A stretch of DNA of 64,000 bases, from NCBI RefSeq assembly GCF_019649055.1, contig NW_026570230.1:1612001-1676000 (forward strand), given 5' to 3'. The notes beneath the pieces are model-generated. The model searched no databases. It had not been told where the DNA came from and saw only the letters and a list, made by a program, of their open reading frames with translations. Source of the DNA: Paramacrobiotus metropolitanus. Its lineage: Eukaryota; Tardigrada; Eutardigrada; Parachela; Macrobiotidae. This document shows positions 35,301 to 48,700 of the stretch, piece by piece. The position numbers were made by a program, and so were the translations under genes. Every line of letters begins with the position of its first letter. Positions within the stretch are counted from its first letter, which is position 1.

Positions 35301-37737
35301 TGAGCGTATAAAACTAAAGTAGCCGTCGAAAGGAATCGCATAACGCCCGTCGGGAAAATCGGTTCAATAACTTCAATTTAACCTAATATTTGTGCATTTT
35401 TGTCGCTAAAAATAAAAGAAAATATTTGCAAAGAAAACATGCACGCTAAATTTCACATTATCACGTTACAAACGCGGAAAACTTAAAGTAAACCCATCAA
35501 AATGGCAAAGCAAACGGCGCTTCTATTATCCCCATACCTAGTGAAAACTGTCGCGCATCTGTTTATTGATTTTCGCTATAAAACGGTCCAGTCAAAACAT
35601 TAAAAATCCGATAAAGCTATCACGTAGGATGAATAATACGAAAATTTGTCATAGTTTCGATCATATTTTTTTATCGAACACGATATCTTTTAACGCCACC
35701 ATAATTTTAACCTGAGCGAATGCAACGATAAAACAACAGCTAAAATATTTTAAAAGTAATTTTAAGGAATAAGCAAACGGTCAAGCGTAAATAACTGTCT
35801 CAAAACAAGCACGAGCACGACAAGAAAAAATCCAATTATTCGGTTAATTAGACTTACGTCAAGGTCTGTAAGGGGCTTGATAACGTGCTCATCCACTTGA
35901 ACTTCATAGGAAATCTGCTCTTTAGCCAGCAGCTCATCAATTTCCACCAGTGAAGTGAGTAGTTTGCTAGATGAATAGCAAAATGCACAACAAGTAGCAA
36001 CACAAAAACTCGTTGTGTCTTCGCACAACATGCAACAAAAAGTCATACTTCAGATTATCAGCGTAATGCTCCGATAGCCTCTTGGCCAGGTCTTTGATGG
36101 CTTGTGCGAATATATATTCCGGTAGTTTTTTCTGCAAAAAAAACACCAAGAATGAGATGTTACAAAGTTAGATGTCACAAAAAATGCTTCATTTATCACG
36201 TGTAAGTTGTAACATCTTTGTCATGAAAATATAGTTTCTAACAGATCTGTATTTTCCAGGAGTCAATCATTAACTCTAACAAAACACATGTGAAAGTGAC
36301 CGGAAATATGACCGGAAAGTGAAATTCATGTTCCTTTAATGTGTGTGTGCAAAAATGCAGTAAATGCCCTTGTACAGAGTAACAGAAACAGTAATTTTTA
36401 CCATAACAGACGGGTCGTCAAGCGGTTAGTAGTGCCACAATTCAGGAGTTTTGCTCACGAATTTCAACAGAATTATTCCGTAATATCGCTACAGCACATT
36501 TTCTCATATCATTCGGTCAGGTAAAGTCGGAAAACTGATTAAAAGCAATCTACGGTGAGGTTTACAGCAGAAAAATTTGAACTCATACAGGAATAATATG
36601 CCAAAGTACAATATATACTGATGATGAGTGTAAAATGAAACAATTTGCAAACAACCACAAACTAGGGAAAGCAAACTGTATATACATTATGCAATACCTA
36701 TAAATTACGATAAATTAAAATATTAACTATTGTACAAAGTCTGCCATTAACTTTGGGTGCTAATGCAATCCAGCTATTTTAAAATTTTGATATCATAATC
36801 TTTCTACTATTATTATGATTAAGATATCATAAAACAAGAACTATGGCCAATTAGATACTGCTACAAATTGCAACAGCAATGGATCAATGCCTTTTATCAA
36901 GGAGAAAGTGTGATTATTAAAATGTTTAGCCGATGTAATAATAATGTAATTGGCCTTAATGCTTGCAGTGGGTTTCCGCACAGCTTAACGGAAAAAATCA
37001 AATTAGCTCAAAGACATAAAAGCCCCAAGTTAAAACGCTGCCAGCCACCAGGAAGCCGTCTGTACACATCAATAGGATACGTAGGGAGCAAATTTGCGCG
37101 TCGATCGATCAACTGTTTTTACGAGCACACTCACTGCCACTGCGCATCTCGCCATCACACACATCCCGCGAAAAACTTCAACCCCACCACACTCTCCCCC
37201 ACTCAAACACCGCACACACAACACTCCACACTGCAGAGCCTAATTTCCATTTGATAAAATACACAATAAATATTCCACCGAAAAAAACAAAAACGCCTAA
37301 ACCAGCACAAATACGCTAGACGCACGTGCAGAGCGATTACAATCAAATTATTACCCAGCGCGATTACGGAGCCCAATTCCAAACTGCCAAAGGCCATTGC
37401 AGTGTTTACATTTACTGATACTTTTTTACTTCTATGAAAATCACTAATGATTTTTTTCTGCTCGTACCTGGCGTTTTTGCGCATCCCCGGCGGCGTAGTT
37501 GGGAATGCCTTCTTTCAGTTTTTTCATGTACGTCTGACATGTTTCCTGCATGGCCAGCAGAATGGTATTACACTCCTCCACATCTTTGTCCAGCAGCTCG
37601 CTTTTTTCGCCCCTAAACGTGCAAACCGATAAATCCCCCTCGGACGCAAACATAAACCGCATAATTATGCTATTATCACACCTTCCCAGACCCAGCTGAA
37701 CCATGCGGTTCAGTTCCATCCGCAAGCGTCGATTCAT
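29386..37737 (-). CDS. BAR-RhoGAP protein of the ARHGAP17/ARHGAP44 (RICH/nadrin) type
   Basis: Stimulates GTP hydrolysis by Rho-family GTPases at curved membranes. Fifteen minus-strand exons: 37682-37737, 37468-37612, 36049-36131, 35858-35966, 34617-34693, 34431-34542, 33799-33867, 33640-33721, 33418-33542, 32524-32729, 32094-32174, 30897-31013, 30654-30739, 30210-30336, and a last exon from 30147. All phases close up to the last exon. The start MNRRLRMELNRM...LGRGEKSELL matches the RICH N-terminus. The BAR domain runs through SREGEMSDILMKHIQLKTDYHRQAL. RhoGAP follows with the arginine finger in GLFRVAGS, then SYLRELPDPL and the conserved Asn in KMTPSNLAIVMSPNL. The tail is proline-rich (SH3 ligands). 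In the last exon the frame from 30147 stops at 29649, but the next frame (29386-29652) carries PPLPPKRNFTES and ends SSYL, a class I PDZ ligand like the STAL end of RICH proteins. So a one-base frame change near 29650-29660 must be spliced out, or is an error or a lesion. About 740 aa. Confidence 0.88.
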
Positions 37738-39008
37738 GGTGGAAATTGATTACGAATTACGATACGAACACACAACAATCCAATAAATCCAAATTATCTG
37801 GTACAGGAATAAAAATAGCCCAAAGGGGCTAAGGACACCATCAAAATCAAACTATCGATTGCGGGATGGCGCGCTGGCAAGTTTAAACAAACGATTTTTG
37901 ATACATTACGATAAAATCCGTAGCGATCACTTCTGTGCAAAGACCAGCGACGATAACACGCTCCATCGGCACAGTACGAGAAACTTTTCCCTGTATGACG
38001 CTACTGGACAATTTCACGCGCTACACTGCAATCAGATCGCCTTGTTGTGTGAAAATAGGTCAGAAAACACAGCTACCGAATTCATTTTTCGGCAATAGGT
38101 GATATGATTATGCATTTATGCTTGGTATCAAAGAATAGACGACAATCAAGTGGAAAATGAGGCAAAGTCGGCCCGACGCACAACCAATGATCATGTTCGC
38201 ACAGACCGTATGTTTGGATGGTTGATTTTTTCATTTGCATACACCGCAACCGAGAATGAGCAACACCCGGCCAGCATACCTTCCCTGTACTAGGCCTCGT
38301 GATATAGGTTGTTAGTAACTTGTTACTGTCGGTACTTCTGCCCTTTAAATCTGCAGAACGTATACCGAAAATCCAAAATTGACAAGAAAAGATGTTTTTT
38401 GAATGCCACGAAAAACTTTGCACTATAAATTTTTTAGATTAAGAAAAACATTGAATGGTATTTTTAATCAATTTGTGGAGCAAACGAGGCGCAGATGGCA
38501 AGTGTGCGGTTGATTCGGCTAACCGAAATTAGACCGGCCCATAACGAAACCGCCCCCCACGCAACGCTTTCGTACGCATTTTACGAAAACACGCACTTGG
38601 CCACGCCCCTTACGCTGAAGCCACGGTATTTCACACAGGCCTGAGCCCTCAATCCTACCGCATCCGATCATGCCGTGACCGCGTGTAAACTCTGCCGAAT
38701 CGCACTGACCGGAAAACTGAAACGCCGCTTCCCTGTTCCCACGCGCTTCCACCGGATATCCACCCAACTCGTCAGAAAGATATTCAATTTCCACTCTATC
38801 TTCCAATGATTTGAAATTTCAATTTTTCTTATTTTTTGGAAGAGTTAAAAAAATGATCCAGTCAAATCTCGCGGAATTTCAAGTGTAGGGGCAACACTAC
38901 TGTAGTCTGTAGTCGCTGTACGTGTTGTCTGCTTACTCACCCCGAACTCATACTACTTACTTTCCGTCTGTCTGGCTCCAGATTTTTTCTCGGCATGAAA
39001 AGGCAAAG
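37738..39008. other. Region upstream of the RhoGAP gene
   Basis: Presumed promoter of the minus-strand RhoGAP gene. 38519-38806 is GC-richer than its surroundings and open on the minus strand for 95 codons (contains GGGGCGTGG, a GC-box-like site). A short ATG-led segment with a gtaagt donor (about 38961-38996, minus) could be a first exon, but no downstream exon was matched. No gene is called. Confidence 0.35.
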
Positions 39009-39290
39009 TCAAAGACCGAATAACGTCGCAGCAGCACGCGTGTAATCATGTTGTTTCAAATTTAAACTGATGGATGCTTTCTTGTTAACAAAAATTTTTC
39101 CCCTTTTCTTGATCGACACAGCGATCTTGTCTTTCTCATCTGAAAAGTGTAGGATTAGACACTTCCTTTCCGTGTTTCCATCAGAGTGTGTTTCGTGAGA
39201 TTCAGTCACATTTTCGAGGAACGCAATATATATGCCCTTGTTATCGCCACTGACACACTGACTAAACTTGTCATCACCTGGCTGGGGTAT
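39009..39290 (-). CDS. Small ORF, weakly SRP14-like (tentative)
   Basis: A minus-strand frame of about 90 codons with coding character: GDDKFSQCVSGDNKGIYIAF, a variable stretch, then ERKCLILHFSDEKDKIAVSI and a basic tail ending LFGL. Order and spacing resemble the 14-kDa subunit of the signal recognition particle (pattern F..C...GsVyiTLK, ..kCLiRA.dgkkKIstvV), which with SRP9 forms the Alu domain. The resemblance is by eye and weak. A stop lies just upstream in this frame, and an acceptor-like 'taccccag' at about 39282-39289 could mark the exon start, but the expected N-terminal exon was not found. It may be unrelated. Confidence 0.25.
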   Translation of the reverse strand: MPQPGDDKFSQCVSGDNKGIYIAFLENVTESHETHSDGNTERKCLILHFSDEKDKIAVSIKKRGKIFVNKKASISLNLKQHDYTRAAATLFGL

Positions 39291-39733
39291 TATCACGATT
39301 CATGATATTCCTGGTTGCGTCGGCCTCAATAATTTGACTGTTGTACGCAAATAACGGAACGGCACATGCGTAAACGCGTGCAGGTGAGAGAGCCAGCACG
39401 GGCCGATAGGGAAGCGAGCGAATGGGCTGGCTGCATGGCTCCGAGCAGATAATCCCACCACCGTTAATAAGAACGTCAACAAGCAATGACGTAGTTCCGT
39501 GGGCCTGTTTTAGACATGTTCCCCCGTTAATTATTCATCTGCGTTTTATATTTTGAGCCGTATATTGGATTTTTCTTCACGGGATTTTCGCCCCCCTTAT
39601 TGTGTCGATGCGGTCGACGACGACGGTGTGCAGCAGTCAGTGCTCGGTGATCATCTGGCATTCTTATTGGAATTTGGTCTGTTTTTCTGCTTTTCACCTG
39701 GGACTGGGCGTCGTGCCGTTCTGAGCGCATGTT

Positions 39734-42700
39734 ATGAAGTTGACTATGCCGTTGGATTCTTTGAGCCCCAAAGCTCCCATGTCGCCTAACGCCATCGTCC
39801 TTCCGCTCAATGGCCGATCGGGATCGGTTGTGGATACGGATCGGAATAAGTGGCTGCAGTCTTGGCATGCACCATTAAGAGAAGTAAGCTGGCTGGGGAA
39901 ACTTGTAAAAATTAAATTAATTAATTAGTAAATTGATCTTTATTAAAAACTGATTAGCTTACTGATAAATTGTCTAAAACGATTTTGCATTTAAATTGTA
40001 TAAGCTTGATCTTACAGTAAGCAGATATTGGTAGGCTCGTTTTACTGTAATAAATTTGCTTACATTGCAGATTGCTTGTAGCCTTTCTTGAAAAATATGG
40101 AAATTGGTTTCTTTGAGTAAAGGATATTTAATGCGGAATGATTATCATTAGTTAATCTGGCGTACCGACATTTCGGCATAGGGACATTTCGGCATTGGAC
40201 ACTTCGGCATAAGACATTTCGGCATAAGGACATTTCGGCATAGGGACATTTCGGCATACGGACATTTCGGCATAAAATCTAGTTAACTGATAATACCTAA
40301 GAGCAGAGCGGATAAATGAAAAGAGCAGAGCGGATAAATTAGAAGAAATTTTGTTATTGTAAAACTGTTTTTGTTGTAAAACTCATGCATGGTAACTGGC
40401 TTCTGCTAATAAAATGATGACCATGGTAAGAAACCTATAATATGCCAATGAATTGTACTCGATCTAAGAAAGTGAAGGGAAACGCACAGAATTTCAAAAA
40501 ATTGAGTAAGTAGAAATCCTAAAACCTAGCAAACCAAAACATATCAAACATCCAAAAACCAAAAGCCTTATAGAAATAATGGAATGCAGGAAGACATAAG
40601 ATGCAGTAGAAAACTTGAAAAATCGTATGTAAAAATTCGAGGATTTGATAAAACTAAGGAACTTTAGAAAAACCAAGAAGACCTAAAAATATATATAAAC
40701 CTAAAAATCCTGAAAAACCAAAGAAACCTAAAAAACCTAAGTAAACCTATGAAAACCTAAGAAACCTAAGAAAACATAAGGAAGCCTAAGAAAGCCAAGA
40801 AAACATAGGAAGATCTAAGAATACACAGATCGCATTTTAGTGACGCTGTCCACAGGACGCAGGCCGAATTTAAATAGAAAACGTTAGAAAACAACAGTAT
40901 TATGCAGAAATGTCCGTATGCCGAAATGTCCACATGCCGAAATGTCCTCATGCCGAAATGTCCTCATGCCGAAATGTCTTATGCCGAAATGTCCTATGCC
41001 GAAATGTCACTATGCCGAAATGGTCGGACACGGTTAAGGCGTACACGGTTAATCTAATTTGTTGATCTTTGCTAGTGTTTCCGAAACTTAGAAAGTAAAT
41101 GTTTCGATCTTGAACGATTTTCATTTTTGGCAGTGCTTGGAGCACTGGGATCGTTCTAATTAGCCATTAATAATGAATACGCGGTAACGTTCCAGAGCGT
41201 CGTTTTCACGCATTCGAAATGTTTGCGGCTTTTTAAAAGCCATTACGCAGGACTGTTTTGACCGGCGCTCGTAAAAGCATTTCTGAAAACACTTTTCATG
41301 GGCATTGTGTTTTATTTTTTTGAATACTGTCCGGGAATTTTATCAGTTTTTGAGTCCCAACTGTATTTGTTTTGTTTTCCTAATGCTGGGTAATTTAAAA
41401 ATTTGTAATTTCTGAAATTAGTAGCTGCTGAGCTAGTATTGTTTCACTGTTTCATGAGATGCCATCACTTCTGACAGTCGGATGAGTGCAATGACGAAAA
41501 CACGCATACTTGCTGTTTGAAACCAGGCTACGCTTCGCTGCAAATGAACATACCGGAAAGCTCGTAGTCATCGTTCGAATTTTCTGACTCATCGCTAAAG
41601 ACACATAGTTTAATCTTGCGGATCGCTGAAAATGGGGTGATCATGGTTTACGAGAACGCTTTAATTGACGGAAATTTTTGCATAACAGAATAGCGAAGCA
41701 GTTACGAAACATTATTAGCAAATGCTCAGTTTCGGTGCTTTTGTTCCTGCTAATTATTTTTCGACATACTTAACGGAATACTTAATTGTTACGTCTGGAT
41801 CCGGTTGCGATCCAGTGAAGCGTTCAATAAACATAAATATACTCGGCGTATATTGTTGCGATGCACTTCGAAAATATAATCCAGATACAAAATATCGACG
41901 CAGCACTCTTAAATAATTATGTGATATTTATTGTTGTCATAATTTAATAACGTGGTGCTGACTGAATTTTCTTTTATTACATCGGTTAATTTGATCTAAT
42001 TCTGTAATTAGATTTTATTTGATAATTATAGTCTACTCGTAGGGTATGTAGCGTATTTGGCGTAACTAGCCTTCGGTTACGAATTTTTTCGATGAAACTA
42101 GTACGCTGTTGTTGGGTATTGCTCTAATCTTACGCATCTTCGGCTTTCGTATTTGCTAATTAAGTGGTTTTGATTTTTGTTAGCGTGTTATTTGTACAGA
42201 TTTGACGAAGATTTTTGCAGTTATTATCCAATTATCCGGTTAACAAAGATGGGATATGTCGAGCGACGCCGGAAGCTTTGATGTTTATTAGTGATCGTTT
42301 GGACTTTTTATTACAATTGTTATCAGCCGGTCAGCCTAGTAAAGTGGCCGATTTGGAGCACCGTGCCGAAAAAATCTTTCCCGATCTGAAGGAGGGTATT
42401 GATAGCAGTGTGCTGAAGAAAGATAAGAAAGCGAGGAAAACATGGAAGGGATTTCCCGGTGAGGACGTCAGAGTTGCCGTCCAGAAGCGATATTTTCCCG
42501 ATGACAAAGAATTCCTCCTAACTAGTTTTGCCTGTGCGGTATTAGAAACGATCGCACAAGAGACGTTTCGGGTGAGATTACAAAATACAATCCGCATGAG
42601 ATGGGCGTTTTCAACCTTTTACGACAGTTAATTCATATGTTGCCATTAAAAATAAAATAGGTCATTTGATTTTCTGATATTATCGAGTGGATTTTCTGGG

Positions 42701-45700
42701 CTCACGTGTTTTGTCTAATGAATTTTGGTCTTGCTCGAAATCTTTTTTTGGCAGTACGAGTAATATATTGTACGTTTATCAGTTCAATTTTCTAAGCGAT
42801 GGTCGAAGCGAAGCAAGGTCAGTGCTGTATGAACGTTTGCCGTTCGCGATCGTTAAAATGCTTAATTGGATTGTTTTCGCTGCAACAGCCCTAGAGGGAA
42901 TTTTTGGGTTTTCTCGTATTGCTCACGCAGCGTGATAGTTGATTGTGGTGATGTGTTTTAGCGTGTTGTTCACTACCTGGTCAAGCTTGGCCGAGCGGAA
43001 GTTCGAACGGAGGATATCAAAGTCACCACCGCAATTAGCCAGGTTGGTGACGTCGTTTTGATCTGCTTTCATCTCGATTTATTTTTACGTGCTGCAACTG
43101 TGATCATTTAAATCTCTTTTTCATTCCATGAATGAATATTGTGTAGACATAAACAGACTAAAGGCACAGTATGCGTTGTCGGGACTCGAGTCTTTATTTA
43201 GCAATAAGCGCTGTATGAAAATAGGTGTTTGTATCAGAATTTCCAGATCTATGACTCGTTCCTGTTGAAAGTCGCGCGTTTTTTTTGAATTTAAACATCT
43301 TGCTGTTTAAACATCTTTATCTTTTAATTTGAACAACTTGCGTTACACTGTTGGGTTTGCAATGCCGATGCTTTAGTATACCGTATCGTTCGATTTTGGT
43401 GTTTTGGTTTTGTTCCGCATCGGCATCAGCATACAAAAGCATTGGCTTTGCGTATTAGAGTAGTGTTATCAGGTTTACGGCCGTCTTTGCTCTGAATAAG
43501 GTTCAGTACCTTAGTTACTTGTCTCTATCTAGTTTATCAGTGCTATCAGTGCACGGATGTGAAAATTTAAATTAACTTTGAAAAATTGACTCTGCATTTT
43601 GGCAAAATTGTTCGCGTAAAGGCACTTGTACCACGTACGTACGGATGACGTAGTTTACACTTTTCACAGTCATCCGTACAAAATAGCCGCCTAGGGACGA
43701 GATGGTACCTGCGATAACAAAAGTCAGACAGGAGCTTTAAATATCATTTTAATGGGTAGTTACAGACTAGAAGCATGTAGAGTAAGTGGGATCGTGCGGA
43801 TCATGCAGTACAGTAAGTGCTCAAGGTGCTGCATGTCTGCATCAGCTGTTTATCGTGTTATCACGATAGACAGTTGATTTTGGTGATCCCGGTTAGTTTA
43901 TCTGATATCTTCACCAGGGTAGTAGGAGCATTTGCGCTGTCTAAATCTCACCGTGCAATGATCCCGTCTGGAGCGGCCTCTATTTGCATTCTTCTGTAGA
44001 AATTCTAGCTGTCTGGGATTGCTTCGTGCAGTGCCCTTTGTAAAATGTCAAGGTCACTAGAAATTGGGACCTTCGAATATTTACATAATGTTCGCCTGCG
44101 TAATGTCGTACAGGTATGATTATAGCGCTATGACGTAAGAAAATCTCACGCTAGTTTTTTTTTGTTTTGCATATGTTTTATTTCTGGTCATTTTTTTCAT
44201 TGTGACGTGTGTCGTGACAGAGTCTGACCCAGCTGTTCGGCCTGCAAGACGAGGAGATGTCGTCGTTGCTGACGTCGGACGAGCGTCCGGTAATCAAAAC
44301 CGACCTAACGTACGACGACATCGTCAAGGATCTGATCCAGGACGAGCGGGCCTACGCGCGTGAACTGCGGATGATCATCAAGGTGTTCCAGGATGTTTTC
44401 GCCCGCTACAACCTGGAATGCGAGGAGACGGGCCGTGAGCGGGATCGCATTACCGATGAAGAGCTGAAGGCCATCTTCCTCAAAGTGGATGAGGCGCTGG
44501 AGACGTCGCTCAATTTTCTCAGTCTGCTGGAGGATACGGTGGAGATGGACGGGCAGAGTGGGACGTTCAATGTGTGGGGGGCCTTTGAGGAGATGGCGGA
44601 AGCCGGGGAGTTTGGCGGCATGGAGGATTATGCTAAGCGGCTGCTGGATGCGCCGCATCAGTGGGGCGGCGCCGAGTCCTCCAGTCAGCTGACGTGTGAT
44701 GGGGCTATCAAGGAAGTCCTGGCCAGGAAGCCGACGATGGAATATTTTTTTAAAGTAAGCTCGTGCTTGTCATTCGAGTTGTGGTTGTTGTAGCTTTTAA
44801 TTGGTACTCGTATAATTATCTATCATCCGTGAACCGCGTTATAAATTTTGTGAGTGATTTATTATTTCTTAGTAGACCACTTTAATAATGTTTCTTATTG
44901 TGACTTTGTTGTAGCTTTTTACGTGAGTGTATTTCTAGCATATTGTGATTTTTGTTTTTCATTGTGATTTTTATTGTAGCTTTTCCGTTATTGCAGTTTA
45001 GCATAATTATTGGAATATGTGTTTTAGTTTTAACATTGGAATCGGCTTGATAACTTGGTTAGTTATTGTTATTATGGTACTTAATTAAAATTTTTATTCA
45101 TAGGTTATTGGCGGATGGTTCGTTGACGCAGTACGATATGTCCTCCCGCGGCTACTGGTTAGCCCCGTTGCGCGGATTTCACAATACTATGACTGCTGCG
45201 AGGCTCTACGGGTAACTTTTATGGAATTAAGCTACCTTATACCTGATATGCTTATATTCTTACGCAGCTTTATACCTCAAAATTGTATTTTGAGATGTGC
45301 TCTCGGAATTTACAGACAAAGCAGAATGATGAAGAGGCCAACGGCGGTGACGCGGAACCGATTGTGGACGCATTGGGAATACTCGAACCCATCAGTGATA
45401 ACACCAAGAGATTACTTTTATTACCGCACAATACTTTGAAAGCTCGCTGGGTGACGCAGTATTTGGCGCGAAGTCGTTCGAATCGTCAGTCGATGCTGGA
45501 GAGGGTGCAGGATGTTTTCAAGTCGGTTGAAGGCTTGGACATGAAGGACTGCACGCAGTTGCGCATGGAGCTGATTTATGGTTGGTGAAGTTGAATTTCT
45601 ATTGTATTGTGTATTACCGCTTCCGTATTTGTTTGTGCATCTCATAGATTTCTAGTAACAAAAGATTTCTATAAGAACTATTCTGCAAGTATTGAATTAC

Positions 45701-48700
45701 TATGCAACACTGCTTGTTTCCTTCGCTTCGGAAAGTTAGGCGTGTTCGAGCTGTTAACCTGAGACACTTGATAACTTTTTCAGGCAGTAAGGCATAGACT
45801 TTTTGATACAAAATTTGGTTCGGCAAATAGTTTTGTGGATATACTGTGCGGTTTATGGCGTATTTCTGTGCTCTGGAGGTTTTATTTTTCACCGGTTTTG
45901 TGCTTCATTTGTAGAAGGTGATGTATGGAAATGGAGAAACGGGGGTCGGACGGACCGGCGAATGTATCTCTTTGATAGCTGTGCCGTTCTATGCAAACCG
46001 AAACCCCAGAAAAAGCCAGGGCTGGCCCTGCCGGATTATAATCTCAAGGAGCGAATCCCCATCAGTCGACTGCAAGTGATCCCGCTGGAGGATAGCGGTG
46101 ATATGCGGTTTGCTATCGAATTGAGATCTGGTGATCATCGGGAACCGGAAGTCATTCTCTGCATGAAGACGTGCGAAGAGCGGGAAATGTGGCTCAGCTG
46201 CTTTTATGGGCTACTGCTGAAGAGGTACAGTAAAAGCTGGATAGCACATCGAAATCGAAATTTTTCGGTAATTTGTATTCAACGCCATGCTGCTGTCTTT
46301 GTCTTTCTTCGAATCGTCATGTATCTGCTTCAACAAGTACTATTTTGCTTGTCCAATATTTACTGGATCCTGTGTTTGTATTTTTTTAAACGATTTTTTG
46401 CCGGTAGTCCACTGGAAAAGAAACTGGAAAAGGCTCTAGAGGATGAAGACAAAGAGCATCCGCTGCGGTTGCCTTTACCAGAGTTTTATCCGTTTTCCGA
46501 GCCAGACGGACCGGACAATATCGTTTTCGAGGAATCCTCCCCGGTGGACGGAATTCCCTGTATAAAGGGTGCCACGCTGCATAAGCTGATCGAGCGTTTG
46601 ACCTACCATTTATATTTCGATCATAATTTCGTCCGAACCTTTCTCATAACGTTTCGCTCATTTACGGAGCCGGCGCGTCTCCTGGATTTGCTCATTGAAC
46701 GCTTTAATATTCCCCAGCCGGCTGATGATAATGCCGCGCCGCTGACAGGTTTCAGTTCCATCCTATCGAAGAAACGCTTTCAGAAGGAATACTGTCAACC
46801 TGTCCAGTTCAGGTATTTTGACGTCATCGATTGTTAAAACAGCTGTTGTGAACCTGCGTGCGCACCGTGTTCTATCGTGTTCGTTGTGTAAAAAAAAGTG
46901 AATGATTGGATATTTTTGTTTCTGGTAGGGTTTTGAACGTAATGCGACAGTGGGTGGACAATCATTTCTTGGATTTTGAGAATGATCCACGAATATTGAA
47001 ACGTCTGCGAGAGTTTCTAAAGAACGACTGCCAGAATTTTCAACGTCACCAAACTGGAAGAAAAAAGATCATCGATTCCATCGACAAAATTCTGAAGCGG
47101 AGGGTAATTTATTTTGCTGCGGTGACTCCAGATATGAAGTTGGTTTCGTAATTTTACTTTTAAAACATGAGTTTTATTTATAGGAATGCAAAAAAGATTC
47201 GCCTCGGGAATACGTCTTTCCAACTGCCCCTCCGGACATTGAACACCACTTGGATACCGATGAATACGGGATTAATTTAATGACGGTACGTCTGCTATAA
47301 AGTTTGCATAACGTTATGTCGGGCGATGAGAATCTACCTTTTTCGGCTGAGCTTGTCTTGTTACTGTTTAACACGATTACCGTAATTACTTGTTACAAAG
47401 TGACTAATATTTATCACTTTGCTTATTGGGTTCGTTCTGATACTTTCAAGATTAACGACACATTACAATATTATTATTGTTATTTTGCTACCCAGTTGCA
47501 TCCAACGGAAGTTGCGCGACAGCTGACGCTAATGGAATTCGAAATCTATCGATCCATCAAACCATCGGAATTGGTACAGTGGAACAGTCGCAAAAATAAG
47601 GATGGTTCATCGCCCAACTTGGAGAAACTAATTCAGCTGTCCACTCGGGTACAACAAAATATAAATACAGTATATGTGTACTGAAGTAATGATAATTCGT
47701 ATAGCATTAAAGCATTGAAATAATTATGTGATCTGTAGAAGTATGGATATTGTCTGATGTGATTGTGGGTGATCCACCAGTACACATCGGCGATGTGTAC
47801 CGGTGGACCACCCAAAATCTAATCGTAGCAAAGTGTGGTTCAATAACATCTGTTATTTTGCAGATTACCTTGTACTTCGTGAAATACATTTTGATGACGG
47901 AAAATCTTGAAGAGCGTGTGGCCGTTATGGCCAGGATTATTGAAATTATGCAGGAATGTTTGAATCTCAACAATTTCAGTAGCGTGGTGGAAATTTTGTC
48001 TGCATTTAGCAATTCGTCCATACATCGATTGAACTGCACCAAAGTACAATTTTAACTGTGGACTGCTTGTAATAAATCGCACCGTTCATCTTATTTCATG
48101 TTGTTGTTTTTCTAGAGCAAGCTGAGCCCGAAATACAATAAAATACTGGAAGGAGCTGATAAATTGAGTGTATCAGAGAATCACGGAAAGGCATTTTTCG
48201 AACGCTTGCGCTCCATTGATCCTCCGTGTATTCCTTTCATGGGCATCTATCTGACGCAGTTACTGCATGCTGAAGAAGGCAATACTAATTTCATTGCTTC
48301 CCGCGACCAGACTGTGTTTCATGAACAGCTGATTAACTTCAATAAGCGTCGGAAGATCGCGGACATTGTGGCTGGCAATCTGCAGTATCAAAATCAGCCG
48401 TATTGCCGACGCCTGGAGCCTCACATTATGGTACGAGCAAATGTGTATAACGGTTTAGTTACTTCACAAGTTCACGACAATTATTAATTGCAAGGCATGT
48501 ATGGTTTCATACTTTCATTTGCTTTTTCTTATTGGTTATTGGGATTATGACACACGACTCTTAGCATGCTACTATGGCAGATGTTTGCTGTATCCCCTCT
48601 GACGTATATTGGCGTATTTATTTTTTCTTCTGTATACTTTTGTTAATGCTTCTTTATGCTCTTGTGTTTCTTCATATAATTAATGCGCTGGGCCTTTTTG

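Noticed and set aside
38519-38806. 95-codon minus ORF in GC-rich DNA upstream of the RhoGAP gene
   Set aside because: Non-ATG start, no acceptor, more likely promoter or 5' UTR composition; left uncalled.
39527-39868. 113-codon basic minus ORF
   Set aside because: Lies opposite Sos exon 1 and its upstream region; a shadow frame.
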